A stretch of 64,000 bases of DNA from Lysinibacillus pakistanensis (GCA_001312325.1 BBDJ01000015.1:47774-111773), one strand, 5' to 3'. Positions 42,932-52,490 are shown, counted from the first letter of the stretch. Notes: generated from the sequence alone by a model not told the origin. A program made the numbers and translations.

Positions 42932-43977
42932 TCATAAAGAACTTAACAGATTTAAAGCATCAGCATCTTGCTGGTGCTTTTTTTCTGGCATTAATTCCAG
43001 ATAATAATTTTGCGTTGTTTGAATATTGATATGACCTAGCCTTTTGGAAACATAAGCAATATCAATATCTTTAGCAAATAGAAATGATGCATGGGTATCC
43101 CTTAGACCGTGAAAAGTCGTTTTTTTTAATGTTTAATTCCGTTAATAACTCTGCCAATTGTTCGGATTGTTTAAAGCCGCCGAAGCCAAAAATATAGCCA
43201 TTCTCTTTAACGGGTATTTTACGAATCAGCTCATACACATCTTTGTTTATAGAAACATCACGTTTTGCATTTTGTGTTTTTAATGAAGTATCGTCAGAAG
43301 TAGGACTGATTGAATGTCTAACTTCTATTCCGTATTCAAAAAGGCTTTCTGGTCTTATTGCTAGTAGTTCTCCACGTCGCATACCTGTTTCTAATGCAAG
43401 TAATACAAGTACGTTAAATTCATCTTCTGGATGCTTTAAAACGTAATTGCGGAGCTTTTTAAAATCAGTGATTGATAATGCTCTGTTTCGCTTAGGTGGG
43501 TTTTCTCCACGTGTTTTTACTAATCGTGCGAAATCATTAGCAATATAACCGCGAGCATACGCATCACGTAAAGCCGTTTTGATTTTTAATAATACTTCAT
43601 GTGTTGTTTTTCGCGAATGCGTTTTTGCATATTCATCAATTTTTTTTCTGAACAACAATGTCATTTAAATCTTTTAATTGAATGTCCTGAAATAATTTCT
43701 TAATAACCCCTAAAGTACGAACATAATTTTGAAAAGTTGTTTCTTTCACGTCATTTACTTTTACAAGGTAAATCCAATTCTCAAAAAAAATCTGCAAAGG
43801 TTGTTGTTCTATGTGCGAGTTCTTTACCTTCACCTTTCGCTAATTCCATTTCTAAAGTCCAAAGTTCTGCTTCCTTTTTTTGTTGGAAAAGTTTTAGAAA
43901 GTTTTTTTATGTTTTCCTTGTTTGTATAAAGAAACTTGCGCTCGATATGATTTTCCTCTTTTAATGATACTAGCCAT
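42932..43977 (-). CDS. int: Tyrosine recombinase (integrase)
   Basis: 346 residues after correcting five A/T-run breaks (43120-43127, 43640-43647, 43783-43790, 43875-43881, 43902-43908). The N-terminal arm-binding part begins [20 protein letters not shown]. The core-binding domain follows, with the catalytic residues R ([15 protein letters not shown]), H-x2-R ([11 protein letters not shown]), H ([10 protein letters not shown]) and the nucleophile Y in QNYYLELM. It sits next to the attachment site, as expected, and should recombine the 19-bp repeats. Similar to Tn916/ICEBs1-type integrases. Confidence 0.92.
42956..42984 (+). terminator. Terminator at the left edge of the element
   Basis: AGCATCAGCA (42956-42965) pairs with TGCTGGTGCT (42969-42978), then a T run. 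It lies in the 3' end of the integrase gene but is oriented for the rplM-rpsI transcript. Confidence 0.8.
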
Positions 43978-44072
43978 GCTATCAATTCCCTTCAAAAAAA
44001 ATAGTCGATAGATGCTAGTTGAATACAACTGTATTGTATTCCGAACCTAGCATCATATCAACTGTCAATAAA

Positions 44073-44270
44073 TTAAACCGAGTGTGTTTCAATAAATTGT
44101 ATTAAGGATTTAATTGTGTATCGTTCATGCCGACCAATCATGAAACGACCAAGTCCTTCATGCGGTCGTATATATTTATCAAATGATCTTGGGTCTACAC
44201 CTAGAAAACGAGCTGCTTGTTCTCTTGTTAAAAGATATGGGAAGTCCTGTGAAATCATATCAATGCTCAT
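44073..44270 (-). CDS. Excisionase-like helix-turn-helix protein
   Basis: 65 residues, intact. DNA-binding motif YLLTREQAARFLGVDPRSFD, then HEGLGRFMIGRHERYTIKSL. Size, fold and place directly before int fit Xis-type directionality factors or the excisionase family of MerR-like HTH proteins. GGAGATGATG precedes ATG 44270 on the coding strand. Confidence 0.75.
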   Translation of the reverse strand: MSIDMISQDFPYLLTREQAARFLGVDPRSFDKYIRPHEGLGRFMIGRHERYTIKSLIQFIETHSV

Positions 44271-44416
44271 GAAGACATCATCTCCTTGTGAATTTCTTAT
44301 TTAAACGGATAACCTTGTTTTGTATATAATAGCGAATACTTTTTTTAACCAAGCTATGACATCGTCATTAGGCACATAGTTTTCAAATTCGTCGTAAAGA
44401 AATGTTAAACACTTCT
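44271..44416 (-). other. Gap between relaxase and excisionase genes, possible small frame
   Basis: Downstream of the relaxase stop, an open stretch of about 35 codons (FLYDEFENYVPNDDVIAWLK then KVFAIIYKTRLSV) ends in TAA near 44302. It has no convincing start codon. It may be a short coupled gene with a base missing, or nothing. Confidence 0.25.
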
Positions 44417-45404
44417 TCAGCCCTCATCTCCCCAAATACGCCTAACTTTAAATAAGTAGGGGAATAATCCAGACCCATTTAAAATGTGCTTTTGTGATTG
44501 TTCTAACAAGTTCATTCGTGGAGAAGGGGAACTAAACATAAAATTTCTCTGATTAAGCAAATCAAGCATTTTTCTAGTGTATGTCGTTAATTTTTCTGAT
44601 TTGGCATAATAAAATTGGTAACGATCAGTTAGAGCTGAAACAAGCAAATCTTTTAACTCTGTATCATTGCTTATGCCCTTTAGTTTGTCTGAGAGGTCAT
44701 GAGCATAAGCGCCCTTATAAACTGCTTCAAAGCGTACCCAATCATTATAATGAATGGCTTCTCCGTATCGAACGCCCATTGTTTCAACTTGTTCTTTCTT
44801 CTTATCATAAACCCTTAATAAAGCTTTTATATTTTTGCCTTTCGAGCCAAGATAAAAAGTTGAGGTAATATTATTTTTTTGTTATTGCCGATAAGTCAGA
44901 ATGATTTCTTCTCCCAGTAGCAGTTTTAACGATTTGGTTTTTTTTAGAGAGCTGATTATAAATCGTGGTTACATTCACTTTTTCATTGATAAAATCAACT
45001 GCAATATCAATTCTCGATAGTCTGGAAGTATATAAGGTACTGTTGTCTATATTCGTAAAAAACTGATGTATCTGTATTGGACTAGTGAATAATGATTCGT
45101 ATTGCTTTCTGTATTCCATCCATGCGTACGCAGAGAATTTTATACAAATACCCATTTGTATAAAATCAGTATGATAAGCTATTGCTATATAATATGGTGC
45201 GTCGTCGCAAACAAAACCATTTGAATAACCTTGAGGTAATGAATATGTCGTTTCTTTTAGGTTACCTAATACGGTTTCTAATTTCGACAGTCTAACAAAT
45301 TCATTAATAATATTGATTGCCATGCCTTCCCAACCTTCTATTTGACTGGGTCTTTTCGTTGGTTGTAAAACTAGTGTAAATTCATCGACTTGAACATCTA
45401 ACAA
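44417..45404 (-). CDS. Rep_trans/NicK-like (MOB-T) relaxase
   Basis: 328 residues after correcting one A-run break (44874-44880 on the plus strand). TTG start at 45404 with AAAGGAG 8 nt upstream on the coding strand; ATG 45434 is an alternative with no such site. Motifs of the pT181-like Rep_trans family: LSRIDIAVDF with conserved Arg/Asp, FYLGSKGKNIKALLRVYDKK, and WVRFEAVYKG. In ICEBs1 (NicK) and Tn916 (Orf20) this family nicks oriT and starts rolling-circle transfer and replication. The gene follows the coupling protein and a candidate oriT, the same layout. Confidence 0.82.
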
Positions 45405-45472
45405 AATTATCACTCCTTTCAAGTCATGAAACATTGATATATCAGCACTAGTTGCAATTTTCTTGTTTTTCG

Positions 45473-45502
45473 GAGCGGGGGTTATTACATAACCCCCCGC
45501 TC
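45473..45502 (-). promoter_or_regulatory. Candidate oriT inverted repeat
   Basis: GAGCGGGGGTTAT (45473-45485) faces ATAACCCCCCGCTC (45489-45502) across a 3-nt loop; one arm has an extra C. It lies between the coupling-protein stop and the relaxase start, where ICEBs1 and Tn916 carry an oriT with runs of C and G in inverted repeat. No T run follows on either strand, so a terminator is less likely. Confidence 0.6.
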
Positions 45503-46822
45503 ACGATTTCAAGTGGGTCACAGCTTCTAATATGTCAAAATCTAAATAACTAAAGTGACAAATTTTTGGTGTGTTAGCTACGATTGGACAAGTAAAGACA
45601 CCTTGACCTAATGCAAAATTCTTCTCTGGTATATCTACTCCAGTACCGAATGCCGTTGTGTAAGTTTGCTTTTCCGCATTACCAAGCACGAATTTTACAG
45701 GCAGATTCTCTCGTAAATTAGTAGGTAGTAAGGTTGCATCTGATTTTTGCATGACAATCCATAAGAAAAATCCTAATTGCCTACCTTGTAAAACAACATG
45801 TGACAACAGCTTCATTACTTCATCACGTTTTTTTCTTTTCCATAGTCTGTAAAACAGTTTGAAAACTGGCGAATTCATCAAATATAAAAATATAGGGTTC
45901 ATATTGAAAATCAGCATATGTTGCTTCTAATTTCGTGTTAAGTTTATCTTTAATCTCTACTTTTCTAACTTCCATCATTTCATTGAAACTTTGTAGTAAC
46001 GTAATAATATCTTCTATATTAGTAGCGGAATTTTTCGCTGAAATTCTTTCGCCAAGAACAGCAAGGCTTGAGTTTTTAGGGTCTGCAAAATAAATATTGT
46101 ATTGTACATTTTTTTGCTAGCATTTGAAGAATTAGAGAATAAAGTGCATATGTTTTACCCGACCCTGTCATGCCAACAAGTAAAGTTCCATATAAAGAGA
46201 TTGAGATAGACTTATCAATAAACAATGTGTAGTCATCGACTTGAACTGATTGTTTTTGTAATTCGTCAAGACTACCAAATTTAAGCTGTTGGTCAGTGTT
46301 ACTATTGTATATTTCAAAGACGTAATAATTTTCATTGTTCGACAAATATGCTCGTTCTACAATGAAATTGTTTAGGGCAAAAGAGATATTTACATCACTG
46401 ATGTCTTTATTAATATTTATGTTTTCAATGAACAATGTAGCTTTAGAAAAGTTTGCGGTAAATTGCAATTTAATTTTCGGTAGTTCAGCTATTTCGGTAT
46501 TGAAGTAAAATCTTTTGTTGAAGTAATTAGCATCTAGGAACGACTTTCTTAGTTTTAGTACGATAAGATAATGATGCGCAGCATGTTTTAAGCCTTTATA
46601 AGCCTTATTTCGAATAAGCCATACAGCTATTTGAATCGAAAATATTACTAGCAGAAATCCAATAAATAACACGGTGATATGTTTTGTGAAAACAACTCCC
46701 AACTTAAGTTGGGAGTCGATAAAATTCACACAAAGAACAATAACAGCAAGCATAAAGCACATGCTATATATGAAAACCCCGTTTTGTTGTCTTTGTGTTC
46801 TTAATTTACTTTGTTTGAACAT
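45501..46822 (-). CDS. FtsK/TcpA-like conjugative coupling protein (ConQ-like)
   Basis: 439 residues after correcting two breaks (46109-46115 and 45828-45834). Two N-terminal transmembrane helices (about residues 16-36 and 47-68). Walker A is GMTGSGKT; Walker B region YIFIFDEFASF; then VVLQGRQLGFFLWIVMQK, as in FtsK-HerA translocases. Coupling proteins bring the relaxase-DNA complex to the mating channel. Its start lies inside the end of the DUF961 gene. Its presence without a channel suggests it adapts the element to a helper. Confidence 0.85.
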
Positions 46823-47195
46823 TGATTTTTTTCCACATCTCTAAATCGAAGAACCATGTCAAAGCCTATTACAAAAGATTTCTCATGAAGAAAATCAATC
46901 AATCGTACATAATCGCCTTTTTGAACATTAATATGTTCTTTACCATTCAAGATCGTCACATCAAAGTTATTTAGAGTATTACTATCTCGCTTCAATCCAG
47001 TTTTTTTATCGGAACCGTAATCAGTATCGTCTTTGGTAATTAATAGTCTTAAGGTAACGCCTTTTTCAGTTGGATCTTTTTTTACTTACATATGGTCGTT
47101 GGGAAACCAATCTGTACATATTTCCCGTGTTTTTTTAAAAACTCTTCTGCTTTAAATTTAGTCTCTGTGAATACCCATGCGTTTGCAATCGTCAT
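46801..47195 (-). CDS. DUF961-like protein (HelP/YdcP-like)
   Basis: 130 residues after correcting two T-run breaks (47077-47083 and 47130-47136). Begins MTIANAWVFTETKFKAEEFL; contains GNMYRLVSQRPYVSKKDPTE and VQKGDYVRLIDFLHEKSFVI. Members of this family precede the coupling protein in ICEBs1 and Tn916; HelP of ICEBs1 helps the helicase during element replication. The assignment rests on gene order and general resemblance. Confidence 0.65.
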
Positions 47196-47228
47196 AGCGC
47201 ATAACCTCTTTCAATTAATTTAATTTTT

Positions 47229-47491
47229 TTATAGTCTTTCTAATACATATTCAAGCCCTCGAATTGTGGCACCTACTTCATCGATTCCTTGAACTTTTAA
47301 TTCGCAATTTCCAAAAGTAAGAGTAACAGCATCTTCTCTTAATTCGTCTCTATAATCTCCAAGAAATTCAAGATTATCCTCAACATTGCTTGCGGTTAAT
47401 TCGCTTTTGAAATCTTCTAAGAATAAACAATACTGTATATATCTGGATATGACCATTTCATAGATGATAAATGGTTTTTTCTAACTAGCAT
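47229..47491 (-). CDS. Hypothetical protein, first gene of the leftward operon
   Basis: 87 residues if one A is restored in the run 47475-47480. This joins a strong AAAGGAGG-ATG start at 47491 (MLVRKKPFIIYEMVISRYIQ) to the frame ending at 47229. C-terminal part: TLTFGNCELKVQGIDEVGAT. No domain recognized. It heads the transfer operon, divergent from the XRE regulator. Confidence 0.6.
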
Positions 47492-47532
47492 TGGTGTTTA
47501 ACCTCCTTTCTTTTTAACTATCTTTATTCTAA

Positions 47533-47561
47533 TTGATTGATAATTGTTAAAGGTGTATGAT
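47533..47561 (+). promoter_or_regulatory. Promoter of the XRE regulator
   Basis: TTGATT (47533-47538), 17-bp spacer, TATGAT (47556-47561). It lies in the divergent gap where repressor operators are expected. Confidence 0.55.
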
Positions 47562-47611
47562 TTTGGTAGAAAATAAAGGTGATAATCAACCACGTTCTTT
47601 AGGAGGATAAT

Positions 47612-48858
47612 ATGCTTAACTTTAAAAGATATTTATATAAAGGTGTAGGTAGTAGAGTAAAAAGGACTAGAGAAAGTATGGGATTCAATCAAGTAAACTT
47701 TGTTGGTAAATTACAAGAGAAGTATATTTCTATAGACAGATTTAAGTTATCGCACATTGAGAATGGAAGAATATACAAAAAGAAAAATCCTTATTTACTT
47801 ACAGAAGACCAAATGTTTGGAATATCAGAGTTAACAGGATACGAACCAAAAAAATTTGATATTTGGAAATGATAAAGAAAGAGAAGATACTGTTAAATTA
47901 ATTTTATTAGCAGTTATCATGAATGGAGCAAAGTATGGTACAGATGAAAAAAACAAAGAAATATTTATTAATCCTTTTATAGATACTAAGGTCAAAAAAA
48001 GAAGACCGTGAAGAGCTATATAAAGAACTAAGAAAAAATAATACGGAGGAAATAGCAAAAGAAAAATCTGAGAAGCTAGGAAGAAATAGTCTAGAGGAGT
48101 TTCTACGTCTGTCTAAGGATTTTATTAAAAATGAATCAGCAAACCGAATAATTTACTTGTACTCCCGTTTTAATTCAATAGAAAAAATAGATGATGAAGA
48201 AATAGGGGAGTATATAGAATGGTTTAGAATAAAACAGCCCTTTTTCTCCAATAAAAACCACTTTGAAAGTATGAAGTACCTTGTGAATGAACCGGATAAA
48301 GAATTAGAATATCCATCTAATTTACTTATAAAATTATTAATAGGTAATAATAGCTTTGCACAATTGTTTATGAAAGGGTTATCTATGAGAAGTCAATATC
48401 AAATAATGTACCCAAATCATTTTCCAAAGAACTATAATTTAGTAGAAAACTTTATAAATAACTACAATCAATTCGGTGATTTAGCCATAGATTTTAAAGA
48501 ATCTGGATTTACTAGATTCGTAGAAGCTTTTACTGAAATGTGGGAAAGAAATGATGAGAAATTCATGGATTATTTCAATAAGAATTTATTTAATATCAAT
48601 TTAAGTGAACAAGGATTAAAACAAATAGACGATGAATTCATCCATAGTTTAATTACTTCAAATGAGTTTAGTAAAATGTTGTACGATATGATAGAGGTAG
48701 AAAGGTATGGAATGCAAACAATGAAAGGTCATAATACATTTAAACTTTATCTCCAAGAGATGGTGATTAAAAACACAATCGATTTTGTTAGCCTTCCTGA
48801 AAACGACTTATTCAAATATATTAATAATATGATTCAAACTAACAATACTCAGTTATGA
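47612..48858 (+). CDS. XRE-family regulator with long helical C-terminal domain
   Basis: 414 residues after correcting two A-run breaks (47848-47854 and 47994-48000). N-terminal helix-turn-helix: VGSRVKRTRESMGFNQVNFV with RFKLSHIENGRIYKKKNPYL. The C-terminal 300 residues are mostly helical, with no recognized domain. AGGAGG before ATG 47612. It is divergent from the transfer operon and probably controls it; ICEBs1 uses ImmR, a shorter XRE repressor, in a similar place. Confidence 0.75.
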
Positions 48859-48866
48859 ATTAAATT

Positions 48867-48886
48867 ACTTCTATTTAAATAGAAGT
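48867..48886. repeat. Perfect 20-bp palindrome
   Basis: ACTTCTATTTAAATAGAAGT, 9 bp after the XRE stop. It could be an operator or part of a weak terminator. Confidence 0.5.
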
Positions 48887-48912
48887 GATTGGAATGACAG
48901 ATTATTTTCCTT

Positions 48913-48956
48913 CAACTAAATAAAACCTTCTACTAACGCAGAGAGGTTTCTCTTTT
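48913..48956 (+). repeat. Terminator-like repeat, copy 1
   Basis: AACTAAATAAAACCTTCT, then CGCAGAGAGGTTTCTCTTTT; AAACCT can pair with AGGTTT. A diverged copy lies at 53000-53041. Confidence 0.4.
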
Positions 48957-48992
48957 GGTATAAATAAGCATCTATATCAATGTAAAAGAAAT

Positions 48993-49018
48993 GGCACACG
49001 CTAATTACAGCATGTGCC
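48993..49018. terminator. Bidirectional terminator between XRE and lipoprotein genes
   Basis: GGCACACGC pairs with GCATGTGCC (one mismatch), followed by TTCTTTTT on the plus strand and by ATTTCTTTT on the minus strand. Confidence 0.75.
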
Positions 49019-49024
49019 TTCTTT

Positions 49025-49807
49025 TTATTTTCCTTCAATTGTTACGTTTTTCTTATCAGTGTCTGGGTTATCTAATTTAAAACCAACGAATGAATCATTT
49101 ACACGTGTTAAAAGACTGTAGTTATCGCCTATACTCAATCCTGAATAAGGTTTATCGAATATTTTTTGTGAAACGATTCCTCCATTAATAGATGGTAATA
49201 TAGATTTTGGTTCCTTTTCTACAGAAGTAAAGGTTATATAATCACCATCAATCTCAAATTCTTTACTTTCTTTTTCTAAGTACGCTATATATTCATCCAT
49301 GCTTGAGAGACCGCTTTCCCAAAATAAGCTTTCTTTATCAAAAGTCTTTATATTTGTATATTCCTTTTCTAAAATAACGCTTAACTTTTCGGTATTCTGT
49401 CCTAATCGATCTAGAGTGATATCCAGAGTATATTTCCCTTCGTATATAGACTGAGAACCTTCTTTTGCTATCTGAATTATTTCATCATCAGAAAGGTCAT
49501 TAATTTTCTCAAGTCTTAGTTTATCTCGGGTTGAGTCTGGGATATTACTATAGGATGTTACTTTACCATCTTCAAAAACGTACACTGCTCTAACAGTACT
49601 ATTTCTGTCTGGATTGTCACTAACTTCAAACCAAACAGGATACTTTTCAATCCCATCACTTATCGGTATAAAATCTTCTGGTGAACCGTCTTGTGGTCCA
49701 TCTTGTATAGGTACCTCATCAGAACTCTCTTTACCTCCACAAGCACCTAAAAGTAATACAGTAGTAATTACCGCCAACATTGCCAACCACTTTTTACGTA
49801 AATACAT
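49025..49807 (-). CDS. Putative lipoprotein of unknown function
   Basis: 260 residues, intact. Signal peptide with lipobox: RKKWLAMLAVITTVLLLGAC, Cys-23 as lipidation site, then an acidic linker (DGPQDGSPEDFIP). The rest is soluble, acidic and hydrophilic with no recognized family. GGGGG lies 8 nt before ATG 49807. It is cargo of the element; the surface location is the only solid inference. Confidence 0.75.
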   Translation of the reverse strand: MYLRKKWLAMLAVITTVLLLGACGGKESSDEVPIQDGPQDGSPEDFIPISDGIEKYPVWFEVSDNPDRNSTVRAVYVFEDGKVTSYSNIPDSTRDKLRLEKINDLSDDEIIQIAKEGSQSIYEGKYTLDITLDRLGQNTEKLSVILEKEYTNIKTFDKESLFWESGLSSMDEYIAYLEKESKEFEIDGDYITFTSVEKEPKSILPSINGGIVSQKIFDKPYSGLSIGDNYSLLTRVNDSFVGFKLDNPDTDKKNVTIEGK

Positions 49808-49971
49808 TTCTTAGACCCCCATATGTAGTGTTTGATCATCTCTGTTCATAAAACTCACTATAAAATAGAAAAAAATGCTATATAACTCATATTATAGATA
49901 GAAAAGATACATTTGTCATCTTATTAATAGAAGTTTCCCCCTCTACAATAAAGTAATAGGGAGTAGAGAGG

Positions 49972-50301
49972 ATGAGCGCCTTGCTAAATAAACGCATAGC
50001 CACTCAAATTCGTGTGTATCGAAAATATAAAAAGATGACATTAGAGGGTCTTTCAAAGAAAGCTGATATTGATGATACCTATTTAGGTCGTGTAGAAAGA
50101 GGCGAAATTAATATTACTCTTTCCACTTTAGAAAAAAATCATAGACGGTCTGGGAATGACTGAAGCTGAATTTTTTTAGTTTTTTTAGATTTAGAAAGTG
50201 ATGACCCTACATTAGCCAAGCTAATGCGAGAAGTAAAACAATCACCCAAGCGGGATAAATTAACAAAAACCATCCAAGAAATTATTGATTTAACTAAATG
50301 A
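49972..50301 (+). CDS. Small XRE-family transcriptional regulator
   Basis: 108 residues after correcting three breaks (50132-50138, 50171-50177, 50180-50186). HTH: IATQIRVYRKYKKMTLEGLS and KADIDDTYLGRVERGEINIT, with LSTLEKIIDGLGMTEAEFFS. The C-terminal tail is short and charged (KQSPKRDKLTKTIQEIIDLT). AGAGAGGATG precedes ATG 49972. Target unknown. Confidence 0.8.
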
Positions 50302-50310
50302 TGCATTCTC

Positions 50311-50342
50311 AAAGACTACTTTTATTGGTAGTCTTTTTTTCT
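50311..50342 (+). terminator. Terminator after the small XRE gene
   Basis: AAAGACTAC (50311-50319) pairs with GTAGTCTTT (50328-50336) followed by a T run. Confidence 0.85.
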
Positions 50343-50366
50343 TAGCTGTTTCGAAAAGATTGTTGC

Positions 50367-50393
50367 TATTCAACTAACGGGGCAGGTTAGTTA
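50367..50393. repeat. Stem-loop repeat, copy 1
   Basis: TATTCAACTAAC, loop GGGGCAG, GTTAGTT. Same core as copies at 50844 and 52434. Confidence 0.55.
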
Positions 50394-50485
50394 AAGAAGG
50401 GAAATTTTAAGTGAATGGCGAATCGTTATAATAGAATATATTTACAAATAAGGGATCTATGATAAAGAAGTTGGAGGTGATTTTT

Positions 50486-50819
50486 TTGAAGAAGGTTATT
50501 ATTGGGCTATGTATAGTTGTAACTGGATTTATCCTCTTTATCGCACAAGATGAATTTGAAGGGAACGATACTGCAAATGGTATTGAAAAAAATGTTTTCT
50601 GGTCAAATTTTTGATGTTGCACAAGAGAAATTTACTGTACACTCTATGGGATTAAGCCCAGAAGAAAATGTCCTTACAGTTAGAATTGGAAAAACACAAT
50701 ACAAAGAACAAACAGAGGAATACTTTAGGGACATTTTAGATTCTCTTGATATGGAAAGTTATGAACTTGAGATAGTCCACGTTGATTTAATAACGGGTAC
50801 TTTACTTGAAGAACATTGA
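50486..50819 (+). CDS. Small membrane-anchored protein, unknown function
   Basis: 110 residues after correcting one A-run break (50586-50592). TTG 50486 start with GGAGGTG 9 nt upstream. N-terminal membrane segment KKVIIGLCIVVTGFILFIAQ, then a soluble part (ENVLTVRIGKTQYKEQTEEY, ELEIVHVDLITGTLLEEH). No family recognized. The stop codon is inside the following terminator. Confidence 0.65.
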
Positions 50820-50842
50820 GCTGTCCAGACAGCTCTTTTTTT
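50818..50842 (+). terminator. Terminator overlapping the stop codon of the small membrane protein
   Basis: GAGCTGTC and GACAGCTC (50818-50825, 50828-50835) with a 2-nt spacer, then T7. Confidence 0.85.
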
Positions 50843-50843
50843 C

Positions 50844-50876
50844 TTATTCAACTAAAGGAGCAGGTTAGTTGAATAA
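50844..50876. repeat. Stem-loop repeat, copy 2
   Basis: Perfect 12-bp arms TTATTCAACTAA (50844-50855) and TTAGTTGAATAA (50865-50876) around AGGAGCAGG. Confidence 0.65.
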
Positions 50877-50932
50877 GAAGGTATTTACACATTAGTTTAA
50901 TTAAATAGGCTGATTTTAGAAAGTGTATAAAT

Positions 50933-50966
50933 AATCCCTTGTTGGTTTGTAGCAAGGGATTTTTAA
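50933..50966 (+). terminator. Terminator-like hairpin upstream of the ECF sigma gene
   Basis: AATCCCTTG (50933-50941) pairs with CAAGGGATT (50953-50961), followed by TTTAATT. Confidence 0.65.
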
Positions 50967-51014
50967 TTAGACCAAATTTAATTTACTACTGATTATAAAA
51001 AAAATTCCAAAAAA

Positions 51015-51042
51015 CCGAACTATTCTTTGTTTTCAAGTGTAT
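51015..51042 (+). promoter_or_regulatory. Candidate ECF-type autoregulatory promoter
   Basis: CCGAAC (51015-51020) and GTGTAT (51037-51042) with a 16-bp spacer, 34 bp before the sigma gene. The GAAC-type -35 fits an ECF sigma recognizing its own promoter; inference. Confidence 0.4.
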
Positions 51043-51075
51043 ATAGTGTGAATCCAAAAGAAAGGAGGAAATCGA

Positions 51076-51606
51076 GTGACAGAAAATACTCACAAAGAAT
51101 TTATGGAAGAAATATTTAATAAGCACTCTTCTATGGTATATAGAACTGCTTACTTTTTAACGAAATCAAGAGAAATGGCTGATGATATTACGCAAGAAAC
51201 TTTTATCCGTATGATAAAAAAAATACACTTATACGATTCAGAAAAGCCAATTGAACCGTGGATTTATAAAATAACAATAAACATTACACGTAATATGATT
51301 CGTAAACAAAAACTAATAAACCTTATCCGGCCCTCAGACATTCCTCGAGGAAAAGCGGTTGAAACAACCATTTTAGAGAACGAACGAAAGGATGACTTGT
51401 GGAAAGAGATTAATCAATTGTCTTATAAAAGTAAGGAAGTGATTATCCTGCATTTCTATTCAGAATTAACACTTGCGGAAGTGGCTAATTCATTAAACAT
51501 TCCAATAGGTACTTGTAAGTCTAGGTTGAATTATGCTCTTACGAAATTACGAGAAAGTATACCTGATAAAGAAATTTTCAAACAAAAATTAAAGGAGGGA
51601 ATTTAA
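51076..51606 (+). CDS. ECF-family RNA polymerase sigma factor
   Basis: 176 residues, intact. Region 2: FNKHSSMVYRTAYFLTKSRE, ADDITQETFIRMIKKIHLYD, PIEPWIYKITINITRNMIRK. Region 4: SYKSKEVIILHFYSELTLAE and IPIGTCKSRLNYALTKLRES. GTG 51076 start after AAAGGAGG. The next gene starts at the stop codon and looks like its membrane anti-sigma factor. Similar to SigW/SigV-like stress sigma factors carried here as mobile cargo. Confidence 0.9.
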   Translation: MTENTHKEFMEEIFNKHSSMVYRTAYFLTKSREMADDITQETFIRMIKKIHLYDSEKPIEPWIYKITINITRNMIRKQKLINLIRPSDIPRGKAVETTILENERKDDLWKEINQLSYKSKEVIILHFYSELTLAEVANSLNIPIGTCKSRLNYALTKLRESIPDKEIFKQKLKEGI

Positions 51607-52362
51607 ATGGAGAAATATTCTAGACGTTCTGATATAAAACGCACTTTTCAAAAAAAATTTGGATAATTATAATCCTCCTTCTTCATTTCAAAAGGTATGG
51701 AATACAGCGCATTCAAAAAAAGGGGGAAAGATCATATAAAAAAACCATTATTATCCATAGCGATGATTGCTGTCCTCGCTATTACTATATTTTTTACCCC
51801 TTCAGTAAAAGCAGTTTTTGAAGGATTATTTGAATTTACAAAAGTCGAGAGAAATAAAGAAGTCGGTGTAGGATGGAGTTGGTCTATAGTTGGTGATAAT
51901 ACTGAGGTTTACAATTCATTATCAGATATTGAAAAATTTTATAGTATAGACATTCCATTTCCTCAAAAATTGATAACTACAGAAAAAGAAGTAGAAGGAG
52001 TAGAAGGAGTAGAACAAGAATATATTGTAAGTACAGAAAAAGGACAATTTCTATCATATCAATATAAACTATGGACAAAAGAAAGGTATTATAATGTAAT
52101 TGCTTCTAATGTAGTAAAAGAAAAACCAAAATTCAATGCTGCTACAAACGAAAAAACTGTAGTTGATAAAGAAATTATTATTAATGGTGTACCTGCAAGG
52201 CTGTTAGGGATTTATGAAATGAAAGGCTATTATTTTTATATTGAAAAAGGTAACTGGAGTATGATTATTTCTGATTTCGCAAACTCTAGTGATGGACAAA
52301 GTAATACAACGGAGATATCAGAAGAAGAAATGATCAAAATAGCCAAAACAATTAATTGGTAA
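51607..52362 (+). CDS. Putative anti-sigma factor, DUF4367-like
   Basis: About 250 residues after correcting an extra A in 51650-51657 and a second break in the A/G run 51714-51725. The cytoplasmic N-terminus is about 47 residues (MEKYSRRSDIKRTFQKNLDN, SSFQKVWNTAHSKK). One transmembrane helix follows, KKPLLSIAMIAVLAITIFF. The extracellular part ends with the DUF4367-like INGVPARLLGIYEMKGYYFY and GNWSMIISDF. It starts directly after the sigma gene, the usual arrangement for a sigma/anti-sigma pair. Confidence 0.75.
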
Positions 52363-52372
52363 AATTTTTTTG

Positions 52373-52397
52373 AAGAAACAGCAGCCGTTTCTTTTTG
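52373..52397 (+). terminator. Terminator after the anti-sigma gene
   Basis: AAGAAAC (52373-52379), loop AGCAGCC, GTTTCTTTTT. Confidence 0.7.
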
Positions 52398-52433
52398 AAA
52401 AAAAGAGTAATTTAATGTTTAACAGTCGAGTCT

Positions 52434-52462
52434 TCTTCAACTAACGGGTGCTTGAGTTAAAT
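52434..52462. repeat. Stem-loop repeat, copy 3 (degenerate)
   Basis: TTCTTCAACTAACGGG, then TGCTTGAGTTAAAT; same core as the copies at 50367 and 50844, with a poorer right arm. Confidence 0.45.
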
Positions 52463-52490
52463 ATTCGATTTACGAAATATCAGACAAAAA

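Noticed and set aside
45473..45502. GC-rich inverted repeat as the terminator of the coupling-protein gene.
   Set aside because: No T run follows on the coding strand, and the relaxase gene lies downstream in the same operon.
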